From positions 78,297,447-78,361,446 of the forward strand of contig CM036158.1 in assembly GCA_020631735.1 (NCBI GenBank): a DNA stretch of 64,000 bases. Reading direction: 5' to 3'. A program made the translations under genes and the position numbers. Positions 23,458 through 35,620 of the stretch are shown here, piece after piece. The DNA comes from Saccharum officinarum (taxonomy: Eukaryota; Streptophyta; Magnoliopsida; Poales; Poaceae). How positions within the stretch are numbered: the stretch's first letter is position 1; each line of letters opens with the position of its first letter. Below the pieces are notes generated by a model. It did no database searches. It worked only from the letters and a program-made list of their open reading frames with translations, and had not been told where the DNA came from.

Positions 23458-24657
23458 GCACTCCTGCTGCATATGCCCAAATCCATGGCAGCGGTGGCAC
23501 TAAACGCCAGGAGTGCATCCCGTTGAGGCGACAGAGGATGCACTCTTTGAAGGTTCCTGCATAGAATTTTTAACTGAATCGGAAGGTCGTGGAGAAGACG
23601 ATTTGACTCTAGACTTATCCTTGCTCGCTGGTGGGGGCACTCGATAGGAAGATGCCTTAGGAAGCCCTAAAGATCGCGGTGTGTATGTGGTGCCAACCTT
23701 GTTCTTGCCCTGCAAATCACGCCCCTACAACTCCTTCTCTGCAAGCATAGCAAACTGAAACAACTGGTTGATAGTGTTAAATTCCTTATAATCAACTATG
23801 TCCTGAATTTCACGCCTCAAACCCAAATAAAAACGAACAATAGAATCCTCGGGCCCCTCCACTATGCCACAACGCATCAATCCTTTCTGAAGGTCACCAT
23901 AGTAATCCTGCACAGCTTTATCTCCCTGTTCTAATCGCATCAGTTTCTTACGGAGGTCTCTATGATATGATGGTGGCACAAATCTATCACGCATAGCAAC
24001 CTTAAGCTCTTCCCAGGTACTAGGTGTTGTATTGTCTGCAGCTAAACCAGTCCACCAAATGATAGCAAAATCTTTAAACTCACTAGTGGCTTGTCTAACC
24101 CTATGTTCCTCAGGCACTAGGTGGGAACTAAATTTCTGCTCGACTATCATCTCCCAATCAAGGTATCCCTCAGCATCATAATGGCCTGAAAAGGAGGGTA
24201 TTTTAAATTTAACCTTAGTATAAGGATCATTGGGAGCATGATTACGATTACCTTGGTGGCGGTTGAAGTGTTGAGCGCCACCCATACCTGTGGCGTTTGT
24301 GCGTAGACGATGGCGTAATCTGTTTTGCCTTATTGCTGCTTGATCAACATTACCATCGGTGTCATATACTGCATCCTCGAGTCCTCCAGTGTTGCTGCCA
24401 TCATGGATTTCTTGGTCAGGTGGTGGCTGCACTTCCAAGGCAGCTACCCTATTGGTTAGTGCGGACAAACGTTTGTCCAATCTCTCAAGGGTGTTGCCGA
24501 GCTTGAGGTCAATGAGCGCGTCGGTGACAGCCTTGGCTATTGCCTCAATCATCTCCTTCTGAGCATTATCTACAACAGATTGTAGTTGGTCTTGGCTAAC
24601 ACATTCTGACCAGTCTTTGGGCGCTGTATCCTTACCGTTACCTGGCATTGTAGACAC
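23458..24657 (-). pseudogene. CRM-type gag with CCHC zinc knuckle
   Basis: The frame starts with ATG at 24657 and runs 310 codons through a retrotransposon gag domain (KIPSFSGHYDAEGYLDWE, IWWTGLAAD, LRKKLMRLEQGDKAVQDYY). After a stop at about 23724 the frame continues as a Ser/Pro/Lys-rich linker and then the knuckle CHRCHGFGHMQQEC at 23499-23458, a normal C-x2-C-x4-H-x4-C. Stops also flank the knuckle. In the family Gag packages element RNA into the particle. Confidence 0.88.
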
Positions 24658-25764
24658 AAAATAGGAACAAACAGTGAAAGTTATCCCTAATAATCTACTA
24701 CGTAGGTGGAGTAGTGCCTCTCAAGATCGCAGCAAAAGGAAACCCCTTCTCAAGCTCTTACAAGGTTCTTACCAGCAAGGTCAAGGATACCTGGAAGGCG
24801 TAGCACTACGATTACAGGGGTCAAAACTTATATTGTCCAGAAGAAGTATGTGGAGTTAAGGCAAGCAGGCCAAATATGTGAGTGGAACATAATTCAAAAA
24901 CAGAAAGTAATGCTGAATTATAGTCCCAAATACTTGCTCTCATTGCTGGTCTAACGTGTTCCAAGTACCAGATGTGATAACAAAATGGAGAAATAAGTAT
25001 GATGGATAGCAAGAGTAATAGGAAACAAACACAAGATAGTACACGCCCACAATTATAACAAACTGTCTCCTCTATGTGCTCCTCTAAATATTGTTCCTCT
25101 TTTGCCCCTCTCAATTTTTCTATTTTTTGGGGTGTCATTGTTTTTTTGGGAACTTTCAACTTTTTTAAAAAAAAATTGATATTTTTTCTTGACTTAAGAG
25201 CACACAAGAAGTAACCACAAAAAATTTGAGCTTAAACCAATAAAAGGCGTGGCCTATGGAAATTTCAGAAGATGGGTCCAAAATTGAGGAAAAGCTTGTG
25301 ACCAGGAAAAGAGGATCTTGTGACCAGTTTTTAGCCAAAATAAAATTTTCAAACCCGTCGCCGGGGATGGATGGATCCGAAATTTTTTTCTGATCAATTG
25401 TGATATCTGGAACGTCAAAATCCGAGTTCGTACGCGAAAATTGGACCAGTTTCAAATTTGGACTCCGAATTAGAGGACAAAATAGGAACAATGCGCACAA
25501 AAGTGGTCACGGTGGCTAGACTTTGATGGAAACGATGGGGAAAACACACAAACTGGACTCTAACACAACCTAACCAGCAACAAGCCCTTGATCAGGACAC
25601 AAACTCAACACGACAGAATCTAAAAAGAATTATGCAAAAGGCTAAACATGGTTTCTGGGATAGGGAAAAACCTAACACTATTTTTTTGGCTTTTCTGTGG
25701 ACTCTAGGACGAAGGCGAAATCAAACTAAACTAGGGTAAAATTGAACCTGATGGTATACCTGAA
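24658..25764 (-). other. Untranslated leader of the CRM-type element
   Basis: This lies between the primer-binding site and the gag start. I see no credible coding frame; the open stretches at 24821-25500 have no family features. T-rich and A-rich runs occur at 25130-25190 in plus-strand reading. Confidence 0.6.
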
Positions 25765-25778
25765 GCTCTGATTACCAA
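25765..25778 (-). promoter_or_regulatory. Primer-binding site of the CRM-type element
   Basis: On the minus strand TTGGTAATCAGAGC directly follows the 5' LTR. It equals the initiator Met tRNA site TGGTATCAGAGC with one extra A, which may be a mutation. Confidence 0.72.
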
Positions 25779-25779
25779 T

Positions 25780-26699
25780 TGATGTGAACTAGGGTTCCTG
25801 ATCTTCCGGAAGGTTCTGATAACTCTCGATTTGGTGGAGTCACGACACAATTCGATCCAGCTTCCGAACAACTCAGTTCTGAACCCCGCAATCGCAGCAC
25901 CACGACCCCTCTGGTTATCGATCGGCGTTGCACGGTCGACCTCGCCAAGAAGGCTAAGTCCTTGCCTGCGAATCGAGAACACACGCAAGAACACAAAGGA
26001 ATGCAACCAAATTGCAGATGAATGATTAATCTCACAAAGTTTGGGTCTCACAAACCGACGGCGGCGGTGAAACTGTTATCAACAGAATAATCTAAGCAAA
26101 ACCCAACCCTAATGTAGACGGTGACTACTGATTATATAGACTAAGGAACGTCAAAGGACCCCTATTTGCGTCCCTGGGGAGCGCCGACACGTTACAAGGA
26201 CCAAACGGCCCAATAGACGGCGACATAGCACCCTGACAGATTCTGGATGGTGACTTGTTTCGACGATTCCTGTTGATTCCGAACAGCTTTTGACATGGGA
26301 CTACTTGGGTTGGTTTCCTTATCAAATATGCTTTCCATCTATATATGGATCATCGAAAACGGAGTCCGTACGCGTCCTGGGTGACCAGTTCAAGGCAGAC
26401 TGGTCCTGAACTGCGAGGCAGACTCGAACTCAACTTGGTTTGATCCTCCATCTTTATCCGGGCGCCCTCGCTGGTCCTCCACGCCTCCAAGCCCTCCTCC
26501 ATGTGTCTCCTGGATCTCTCCTTCATTCATAAGCACAATATAATCATTAGGTAGCAATCTATTCTCAAAATCATATAAGGAGTTACTTAGAAACGAGCTC
26601 ACCTCTAAATTTAATTGACGCGCGCGAGCTCTAGTGATTGGACCTTGAATGTCCAGTAGTGGATCATTGTGTGTATGTGAAAGAGTGATGTCCTCATCA
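25780..26699 (-). repeat. 5' LTR of the CRM-type element
   Basis: The LTR is 920 bp and matches 19061-19980 at about 96-97% by eye. Because the LTR carries the end of the pol frame, this copy holds an untranslated duplicate of the integrase C-terminus (26390-26699). Confidence 0.92.
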
Positions 26700-26704
26700 G
26701 TTGT

Positions 26705-27467
26705 GTTGACATATCTTTGGAGTCCTAATAGTAGTATATGTTCTCTATGTGGATAGGTTGACTTATATATTTGATGTATCCCCTGCAAGTAGAAACAAAT
26801 CTATGCCCGTTGGACTTGCGGCGGCGGCGGATCCCCAATGTGTTGTGGTGGCTCAGGCATCCTTTTGGAGGCTAGGCGGTGAGTCTTCCTGGTGGAGCGT
26901 GTGGCATTAGCGTCCATGTCCATCGTGTGCCATGGCAGAGTCGATAGATCCGATTTGTAGGTCTCCTTTCTTACCTTTTCTTGTTTGCTTCGCTATTTTG
27001 GTCCTTACTTGAACATGAGGTATACAAGAAATATTGTATCATTGTAGATCTAGTTAGGCCAATGTTGATAAAAGAACTAGGAGGTGGCACTGGTTGATTT
27101 TTTGCTGGTATCTTGATTTTCTGCATATGTTCAGTGTTCTTGTTGTAAATGTCTGTGTGCAACTAGGCCTATTAATTGTCAAGTACTTGCTTGATTATGC
27201 CTATCTATCTAGGCAAACATACAGGCCCTTTGCTTCTGCCTTAAACTATTTCAGTGCTTGCTTGATTCTACATTTTTGTTTCATATGATCCAGTGCCACC
27301 TGTGAGTCCTTATGGTATTTTGAATTTGTAACAGATCTGTGGCCATATTTCTGTGCCAAGATGTCTAAATGGCTATTGGATGTATTAGGATGCAGCTATA
27401 TGTTTGCTTTATGTATCTTCTCCTTGTTGACAACCAAGTTATCCATTTGGTTCCAAACAAGAGGAAG
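26705..27467. other. No recognised gene; spacer between two LTR elements
   Basis: It contains a GC-rich patch with GGCGGCGGCGG near 26820 and T-rich sequence after 26960. It may be older flanking DNA or the remainder of the CACTA-like element. The last five bases, GGAAG (27463-27467), would be the left target site of Tat-1. Confidence 0.4.
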
Positions 27468-27928
27468 TGTTGATGAAATCTGGTTGGCAGTCTACCAAGG
27501 GGTGTACCCACGGTAGTAGATGAATCGATAAGGAGCGTGAGAGACAAACTAGATGTGACACAGAACGCGATGTAGGTAGGTTCCGGCCATCAGCGTGACA
27601 TAATACCCTACGTCCTGTGTCTCTGTGGATTGTATTGCTTATGATCAGTTGAAAACAATGGGGGTCCCTACCCGCCTTATATAGCTCAGGGGGTAGGGTT
27701 ACAGATCGGTCCTTTCTATCCTGGTTGATTACAAGATAGGAAGTTACAAATTTTGTGGGATCTAGCATATCCTATCAGATCCTACTTGCTCACCAAGGAT
27801 TCTTGCGCCGTATTGCGTAGCATGCCGATCTGTGTTGAGCTCCGTGCGACATCCCTTCGTGGGCTGGGCCTCCCCTGGTGGCTTGGCCCATGTAGGGTCC
27901 TGTGGATACCGGGGGTCATGCCCCCACA
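27468..27928 (-). repeat. 3' LTR of Tat-1
   Basis: About 461 bp, TGTTGATGAAATC...GCCCCCACA in plus-strand reading. It is followed by the complement of a purine tract (GCTAGTCCTCGAGCGC). A TATA-like CTTATATAGC at 27675-27684 reads on the minus strand. The partner LTR is outside the window, so the left boundary is based on the TG start alone. Confidence 0.7.
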
Positions 27929-28904
27929 GCTAGTCCTCGAGCGCCTTATATCCTCCGAGAACATTGTCTTGAGCTTGTCTGAGCTGATCAACGTGCTGTT
28001 AATCACTAGGAACAGGCTTTCAACCAGTCTGATTGGGGGTCGAGATATTGAAGAAGATGTTCGAGTAGTTGGTCAAACGTCTGAGCTGTTTGAACGAGCC
28101 TCCGAGCTATCAGAGCGAGTGTTCGAGCTATTCATCCAAAAGTGGAGCACGGACTTGTGTGAAGTCAAGGTTTGTCAGAAGGATGTAAGGGGCTCAAGTA
28201 AAAAATTTTGAAGTCTCCATCTTGGGCGAAGTGTGCCCACTTAGGTTTCAGGCATTGAAGCTGGATGCTTTGCCTCCCTGGCTTAGTCTACGTGGAGGAA
28301 CTTAAGCCATCGCCTGGTAGAAGATTGAACCTAGAAGTAAGCACATTCACCGCGAGGTGAAGTGTGCCCACTTAATCCTTGAGCCTGGCAGTAGGTGAAG
28401 TAGTCACATGGTTCCTGGATCCAAAGTAGTTGTCATCAGGTGTCGGTCCAATACAGAAATAAGTACAGTCATCGCAAGATGATGTTTACACATGTAGTCC
28501 CCGAGCCTGCTAGAAGATTTTGAAAAAAATCTTGTAGCAGGGTCATGAAGAAAATAACCTGTTAGAAATATCATCACGTGGGCTTTTAGTTCCTGCATCC
28601 GTGCACATTTTAGCGGCCCATGTGGAGCGCTTACCACAGTTGCCGATCATGCCAGCCTAGCTAACGGCCCGTGAAGCCAGCGGAAAATGTGGAAGGTGGA
28701 GCGGCGGTTTTGGCACAGTTTCCCACAAACCCTTGAAGCAGAAGAAGTGGGGGTGCTATTAATTCCTGTAGCCAATGACGCCTCCTTCACTTTCTTGTTT
28801 GCCCCACGCCTTCTTCCTTCCTTTCGTACTCGCTCGCCTAGTGGCCATCCTACCATTGCCGCAGTTACATTCGTACGAGCTTTACAACCAATAGACCCAT
28901 TGGA
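27929..28904 (-). other. 3' untranslated region of Tat-1 with degenerate repeats
   Basis: Repeated words include GAGCTGTTTGAACGAGC / GAGCTATCAGAGCGAG near 28080-28130, and GAAGTGTGCCCACTTA with GAGCCTGGCAGTAG-type sequence near 28218, 28360 and 28500. These look like decayed units of roughly 100-140 bp. No gene is seen before the antisense ATG at 28905. Confidence 0.5.
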
Positions 28905-31900
28905 ATGGCGCCGAAGAGGAGTCATGGCGGGTCGAGCCGAGGAGTGCATGAGCTCAACCACATGGAGGAATGGATGGAGTATTTAAGCACCAAGGCGGCG
29001 CTCAACCACCTGGTGGTCGATGGCGTGCTGCCCGACAGGGAGACAATAGGATGGCGCCCCGCTGCTGGTGAAGGCTTTCCAACCCCTGGTTGTGATGAAC
29101 TTGTTGTGTTCGAGGGGTATTTCTATCGTGGATTTGGATCTCTGGTTCATCCCTTCTTGAATAGTCTTATCAATTACTATGGGATTAGCCTATGCAATCT
29201 GGGCTCCAATTCCATTCTTCATGTTGCAACCTTCATCCATTTCTGTGAGGCATATTTGGGCATTTTGCCGCACTTTGAACTCTTTCGCCATTTCTTCCAT
29301 CTTAAAACCATTGGAGGAACCGGATCTAGGATCATGGGGAGTGTGTATTTGCAGCTTTGAGATGGGATGGCGACACAATATATCACCACCCTATTAAATA
29401 CCGATGTCAAGTATTGGGCACAGAGGTGGTTTTACATGCCCCAAGCGCAAGAGCGTGTCGTAGCCTGTGATGTTGACCAGATCCCTATAAGCAATGTGAG
29501 GTGGTCGAAAAGACTGAATATGAATGACATGGAGCAGGCGAGGGAGATCTTTTAGCTCATAGATTGAAGGAGGTTGGATGTCATCATTGTGGCATCGAAC
29601 TTCATCCTTCGTTGAGTCCAACCTTGCAAAGAAAGAGCGCACCTCGGTTTTGAGTTCTGGGGGGACACTGATGGAACGCGCGAAGTCCCCAAGGATATCA
29701 ACGAGGAAGAAGCGAAGCAACGGGTCATTTCATTGTGTTGAACCTAGTCAGACGCCGTAGGATCGAAGATCCGCAGCGCCCATTCACCATGGGGAATTTG
29801 CCTCCTCGGGTATGGATTGCCTTTTTCATTCCACAATTACTCTATTCATCTGTCTTCGCATGCTCACTATGTTCTTAAAGATATGGGCAGGACTGAGCTA
29901 TGTACTTCATGTCGGTTCCATCAAGGGACAACCGGTGGGAGTAGACACTCGGCCGAACAGTCCTAGCGCCAAGCCAGCCCGGAGGCCAGCAAGGGCCGCT
30001 CAGGTATCTTGGGCGAAGGAGATGAAGATGAGTGGACGGCACACGTCCATGAAAAGCGTAAAGGGAAGTGGCTCACCAATGAAGAGCCATCTTCGAAGAA
30101 GAAGTCAGCAGGGGCATCCCAGCGTGAGGAAAGGCCAGTGACCATTGGCGTAGCCGCTCCGCATCGGCGGTGATAAATGATTGTGACAAGCTTGTCAGAA
30201 GATGACGGAGTTGAAGTGTGTTCTACTAGTAGGGCTGTAATGCTACCTGCTGCTACGCCAGGTGGGACGGAAACACACAGAATGTGGTGAACACGGGTGG
30301 CCGCGGTGACCGCACAAGAAGGAACTCAGACGCCAACTGTTCGAGCACAGCCTACAGTCCCTGAGGCTAGCAACAGGCCTCCGGTTGTGATGATGCAGGC
30401 CGACGCTGAGGGGCCTGCTATTGCTGGGTGACTCTAGTGACCACAGCGAGTGCACCAAACAGGTCTGTGTGGGGCAAGACTGGATCAGAACGAGCGTGGT
30501 GATTTCACACTATGAGCCGCAAATCACAATTGTAAGTTTATTCTTTGTTTGTCAGAATTCATACGTTAGGGATAGCTCTTGCTGAGACAATTTTGTATTT
30601 GTCAAAGCGTGGAGTCATATGAGGTTCAGTAACCCTTAGAAGTCGCTGGCAGCCAGGGGAGTATCGGCACGACGGTGCCGACTAGTGAAGAGGTATGCAT
30701 GGGGACCAACAGAGCAGCTCTGACTTCGAAGGAAACGCTCATGTCGGAGACAACCTCTCCTATAGCGGTGAAAATCCTAGAAGCAGGACCAACGTCCCCG
30801 GGTGGTGGGCTTCATGAAGAGGGCGACCTTAGCATGAACGAGATGTGGCATGCCGCCACGTCGGCTGACGTACCAGCACCAATGGCCATGGCCACGGGAG
30901 GTGGTATAGGCAGTGCAGCGAGAGCTCCGCCTGTGGCTCCGAATCTGTCCCTGACCGATGCGGTGGGGGTATGGTGCTCGAGAACTCTACCCGAGCTCGG
31001 GTGCCGTGAAGGGGGGCACCTTCACCGATGGCTACCGTGGAGGTTGAAGAAATTCCTCGGGGGCCTCCGCCACCCCCTCAGCTCGTTCGCAGAGTGATCC
31101 AACGTGGGGAAGAATTTGAGATGCTAGAGGAGGGGGAGGCAAGCGTGGAGATAAAGAATCTTAGGGTGCACGTTGCAACCATGATGGGCCATGTCGAGGT
31201 AAGGGTGAAAAAGTGACATATTGTTCCCCTTTGGGCCTTGATCATTCTTTTTATTTGCCTGGCATAGAGCATCCTGAGGGTTTCCGAGCAGCGTCAAAAA
31301 CAGTTGGAGAAAATGGCTCCTACAGGAGGAGAATGAATAACTGCATGCAACCATGGTAGATCTCCAAATGCGCCTACTACAGGGATGCCACCAGAGGGAG
31401 TACCTTGAGGTGAGGGTGGAGGCACTGAGGAAAGAGCGCCAACAGATGGAAGCGGAGGGCCAGGCGATGGCTGAGCAGCTCACCCGTGATGCTAGCCATC
31501 AGAAATGTAAGTTAGGGATCTTATTTGTCTGTCGCTGGCCGAGTATGACACATGGCCATGTTTCACAGCATTGGAGGTGGAGCTTTGTCTTGCCCAGGAG
31601 GTTGTGGCCTAGCTCACTGAGGTTGGAGACATGGTGGAGGAAAAGGCCAAGAAGACCATTGAGGAACTTCAACATAAGCCAAGCCTCGCGTCCCGCTGTT
31701 TGCCTTTCCTTTTTATTGGTGATGAAAAGTTTGTAATTGCTGCCACATTGTGTGCAAAATATCATCACTAGTCACAAGCGCAGTTCCAGGTGTTGATGGA
31801 ACAAGTGAAGAAGCGGGAGACAAGATATAAGCGATCGCAGCTGGAATAGGACCCGTGTTGGACAACATCGGCCTCCCACAACCTGATGGTGCCCGGCTGC

Positions 31901-32181
31901 CCAGGGATGGTCCCTACCGATCGATCATCGACCACTGCCGTGACACGTGGTCGGACTTTAGGGAGTTCGCTCGTAGCGTTGCTCATGGGGCCATCATTCA
32001 TGCCCTCGTGCAGCTGCGTTCACATTACCTAACGGTTGACCTACAGCGGGTTGCAACCGGGTATGCGCAAGGTACAGATGCACAGAAGATTACAAAGCTG
32101 GAGGAAGTGGCAGAGGAGCCAGCGAAGAGGTTAGCCGAAGATGTTGAGTTGTTCGGTAATGGTGAGGGCAGTGCCTCATAG
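28905..32181 (+). pseudogene. Antisense gene of Tat-1, PF04195-like ('putative gypsy type transposon')
   Basis: On the strand opposite to gag-pol an ATG at 28905 opens a 151-codon frame. Within it GCDELVVFEGYFYRGFG, NYYGISLCNLGSNSIL and FCEAYLGILPHFELFRHFF match the plant PF04195 family. After a TGA at 29358 the same frame continues (DGMATQYIT, WFYMPQAQERVVACDVDQI, ADM-like MNDMEQAREIF), then VQPCKERAH up to about 29700. Further pieces follow at 30675-31097 (Pro-rich), 31028-31450 (Glu-rich coiled coil) and 31855-32181 (SVAHGAIIHALVQLRSHY, ending in TAG at 32179-32181). Stops, frame changes and probable introns separate them. Its role in the element is unknown; related antisense ORFs are documented in the Tat lineage. 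It does not overlap the integrase end at 32657. Confidence 0.72.
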
Positions 32182-32656
32182 ATTAGAAGAAATTTGTATT
32201 AAAACATATCATGTGTTCGTGGCGACTGTCGTTAAACACTTGGTGTTTTTGGTGATATGATGTTTATATGTGATATAAACCTTCTGAGCAATAGTGTGTA
32301 GTTGAGTCCCCAGCTTTGGCTAGCTTAATGTTCGTGACATAGAGCGCCAAACTCGTGCATGTGTGGGAGCATCAAGCAATCACCAAGGAACCACTGCTAG
32401 CCACCCAAGATGCAGAGAGCAGATGCTCGTGCGCCTGCAGGGAGAGATCGGAGACAGGGCCGTTTCTAGAGGTGTTCGAGCATCAACATAGACCGTTCAG
32501 GGCATGACGGGCCATCTTTTTTATTGTGTTTAGATTTAGAATTGCTTTGACACGAGAAGCATGTAAGAAGAAAAAATAACTTGAAGAAACATTAGAGCAA
32601 ATAAGACTTTATTGAATATTTGCAAATAAAAAGTACATAACTTGAGGTCGAGCGCT
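32182..32656. other. Spacer between convergent Tat-1 genes
   Basis: This noncoding stretch lies between the end of the antisense gene (plus) and the end of integrase (minus). It may hold both polyadenylation regions: the A/T-rich block at 32560-32640 includes AATAAA-like words at 32599-32634. Confidence 0.45.
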
Positions 32657-33775
32657 TCAAGGAAAGAACCGCCAGAGGTGTTCGATGTGCGAAGAGTTCA
32701 GCATGTCTCTTTCATCGATGTCGCATAATCTATAGGAGCCTGGTCGGGTCACCGCCTTGACCATGAAAGGACCTTCCCAATGTGAGGATAGCTTGTGCAA
32801 ACTGTCAGTCTTCTGTTTCCTGTGAAGCACGAGGTCTCTGACCACAAAGAAGCAGTCATTGACATTACAGTTATAATATCCCCGCATACTGTCTAGGTAC
32901 CTGGTCGTCCAGACACTAGAAATGAGGCGTTCTTCCTCTAGACTGTCAAGCTCAGAAAGGCAAGCCTGGTCAGAGTTTTCCTCATTATAGTTCTCGACTC
33001 TTGGTGCTCGGAAGGCGATGTCAGCTGGTAAGAGGCTTCGGAGCCAAACACCATGAAGTATGGGGAGACCCCTGTGTTGTGACTAGGTTGGATTCGCAGT
33101 CCCCAGACCATGGCTGGCAACTCTTTGAGCCACTTACCAGGATGTTTCTGCTCGTTCTTGTAGAGCCTCTTCTTGAGCGCGTCTAAAATCATACCATTGG
33201 CGCGCTTGACTTGGCTGTTAGCTCTAGGATGTGCTACTGAAACATACTTGAGTAAGATAGATCTTTTGTTGCAAAAATCCTAGAAGTTAGCACTGGTAAA
33301 CGTGGAACCTATATCGGTGATGATGCTGTTTGGAAGGCCAAAGCAATGGATAATGTCATTGAGCAGCTCAGCTGCCTTCATTGTAGTAGCTTGTACGAGG
33401 GGCTTGTATTCGATCCATTTAGAGAATTTGTCGATGCAGACGTAGACCTAGCGGAAGCCTCTTGGAGCTAGCTTGAATGGCCCGATCATGTCTAGTCCCC
33501 AGCATGCAAAGGGCTAGGAAGCAAGTATCGCTTTTAGGGCCTGAGCCAGGACGTGGATCTGCTTGGCGAAGAACTAGCAATTTTCGTATCGTAAAACGTA
33601 GTCCTTGGCGTCCGCTACGGTCAAAGGCCAATAGAAACCAGCTCGAAAGGCTTTGCCAACTAGTGTTCTGGACGCAGGATGGTTGTCGCAAGTACCAGCG
33701 TGGATCTCTTTGAGTATCTTGCCTTCTTCGATGGAGACGCACTTCTAGAGTAATTCTTGCTTCACATTTTTCAGT
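32657..33775 (-). pseudogene. Tat-1 integrase, catalytically dead
   Basis: Reading on the minus strand from about 33775, the zinc-binding part and the core are spread over three frames: PFACWGLDMIGPFKL, then LPNSIITDIGSTF, then NSQVKRANGMILDALKKRLY. The expected catalytic Glu in the QVERANG block is Lys (codon complement at 33207-33205). KLSSHWEGPFMVKAV and GSYRL to HLWRF complete the C-terminal domain, ending near 32657. Several stops are present. In the family the enzyme joins the cDNA ends to host DNA. Confidence 0.85.
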
Positions 33776-33999
33776 ATAGCTTCCCGTCTACTAGGACGTA
33801 ATGCTTGCTACGGTGAGTGAGGCGCTCCCTTTCTACATTGTCAGCTAGAACTTCTGCTATTGTTAAATACTTGATGAATGGCTCCCTCCAATCGCTGCTT
33901 GGTCCAGGGACCGTGGCAACTAACTGATCGGGAGGTGGCTTCTCTTCAATGCTCTCCTAGTCTTGCTTCACCGAAGGGGCCATGACATCTCGAATGTAC

Positions 34000-34400
34000 A
34001 CTCCAGCTAGAATTTCAGCTCAGGTCAAACCTAACTTTGATAGCTCATCGGCTGCTTGATTGTTGGCCCGAACCACATGGTGATACTCGATGCCATAAAA
34101 CTTGTCTTCTAATTTTCGTATGGCGACATAGTAGGCGTCCATCTTCTCATTGGTACAGTTCTAATCCTTATTGAGCTCATTAATTATGAGGGCGGAGTCA
34201 CCGTACACCTGAAGGCATTTGATGTCGAGCTCAATAGCTATAAGGAGACCGTGGAGCACTGCCTTGTATTCAGTAGTGTTGTTTGATGCTAGGAAATGTA
34301 GACGAAGGACATAGCGAAGCTTGTCTTTTGATGGGGAGATGAAGTATATGCTAGCTCTAGCACCATCGATATTAAGGGATCATTGAAGTACATGGTCTAG
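34000..34400 (-). pseudogene. Tat-1 RNase H
   Basis: The minus strand reads LNIDGARASIYFISP, LASNNTTEYKAVLHGL, LQVYGDSALIINEL and VVRANNQAADELSKLG. That is the D-E-D-D order of the second RNase H typical of Tat elements. A TAG interrupts it after NELNKD. Confidence 0.8.
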
Positions 34401-34498
34401 TGCTCAGGATGATCATTTGGAACTTTAGTCTGCATGTTTGCCCATTCAGCGATGAAGTTGACAAGAGCCTGGGATTTGATTGTATGATGAGGCCTATA

Positions 34499-35620
34499 CT
34501 AGATGGTATAAGCACCGAGCTCGACTGCCCACTTGATGATGTGGCCACTGGCTTCCTTATTGCGGAGGATATCTCTGAGTGGATACTCTATGACCACAGC
34601 TATGTGGAAGGCATCGAAGTAGTGGTGAAGCTTTCGGGATGTTATCAAGATTGTGTAGAGCAATTTTTGAACTTGAGGGTACCAAGTTTTGGACTCGTTC
34701 AAAGCTTCGCTAATGAAGTAGACTAGGCATTGAATTTTGTAGGCATGTTCGGCCTCTTCTCGCTCGATGATAATAGCCATGCTAACTACCCGGTTGGTCG
34801 CCGCTATGTAGACTAATAGTGTTTCGTCCTTCTGTGGAGTTGTCATGATCAGAGGCAAAGTGAGGAACCGCTTGAGTTTGCTGAAGGCTTTATCGGTGTC
34901 CTCTGACCAGATGAATTTCTCCTGAGCCTTAAGTAGCTTGAAGAAGGGGAGTCCTTTCTCGCCTAGATGGGATATGAAGTGGCTTAGAGCTGCCATGCAT
35001 CCTGTTAGTTTCTGGACATCCCTGACGCAAGTCGGTGGCTTCATATTGGTTGCTGCTGTAACTTTTTCAGGGTTGGGTTCAATGCCGCGAAGGCTAACGA
35101 TGTTGCCTAGGAGTATGCCTGAAGGTACCCCAAAGATACATTTGTTGGGATTCAACTTCCATTTGTAGACTTTGAGGGTGGCAAAGACTTCCTCGAGATC
35201 ATCAATGAAAGTATCGACAGTCTTGGATTTCACTACTACATCATCAACGTAGGCTTCTACGTTTTTCTCGATCTGATCCTTAAGGCAGCACTGAATGGCT
35301 CTTTGGTAGGTCGCACTAGCGTTCTTAAGCCCGAAGGACATTGTCATGTAGCAGTAGGCGTTGAAAGGTGTGATGAAGGACGTCTTGATTTGACCTTCCT
35401 CTTTGAGCGCGATCTGGTGATAACTAGAGTAGCAATCTAGGAAACACAGGAGCTCACAACTAGCTGTGGAATCCACAACTTGGTCGATGCGAGGTAAGCC
35501 AAAGGAGTCTTTCAAGCAGTGTTTGTTGAGATCGGTGTAATCAACGCACATTCTCCATTCTTTATTCTTTTTTCTTACAAGAACCCGATTGGCAAGCCAC
35601 TCCAGATGATACACCTCTTT
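34499..35620 (-). pseudogene. Tat-1 reverse transcriptase and first RNase H
   Basis: A 371-codon frame carries NRVLVRKKNKEWRMCVDYTDLNK, CFLDCYSSYHQI, MSFGLKNASATYQRAI and the catalytic YVDDVVVKS (near 35250-35230). It then reads HFISHLGEKGLPFFKLLK and an RNase H part with VYIAATNRVVSMAII, where the usual first Asp (Leu-x-Val-Asp) is not conserved. The frame is open for its whole length, but it is separated from protease and from the second RNase H by stops. The YVDD form is usual for the Tat lineage. Confidence 0.9.

Larger units (their letters stand above)
19061..26699 (-). mobile_element. CRM-type Ty3/gypsy chromovirus, near full length
   Basis: Two 920-bp LTRs (19061-19980 and 25780-26699) have TG...CA ends and an exact 5-bp target duplication GTTGT (19056-19060 and 26700-26704). 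The order on the minus strand is gag, protease, reverse transcriptase, RNase H, integrase. The polypurine tract (complement at 19981-19994) and primer-binding site (25765-25778) are in place. The pol frame runs on into the 3' LTR, a known trait of the CRM clade, and the RNase H/integrase sequence resembles maize and rice centromeric retrotransposons. A hand comparison of the LTRs gives roughly 30 differences in 920 bp, so it is older than the Tekay insertion. Several stops and one frameshift make it non-autonomous now. Confidence 0.92.

Noticed and set aside
26715..26740. CTAATAGTAGT as a possible opposite end of the second CACTA-like element
   Set aside because: It lacks TTTCTAGTAGTG and the adjacent subterminal repeats; the match is too short.
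28687..32181. Host gene on the plus strand
   Set aside because: Its position between integrase and the LTR and its PF04195-like content show it belongs to Tat-1; no host gene family was recognised.
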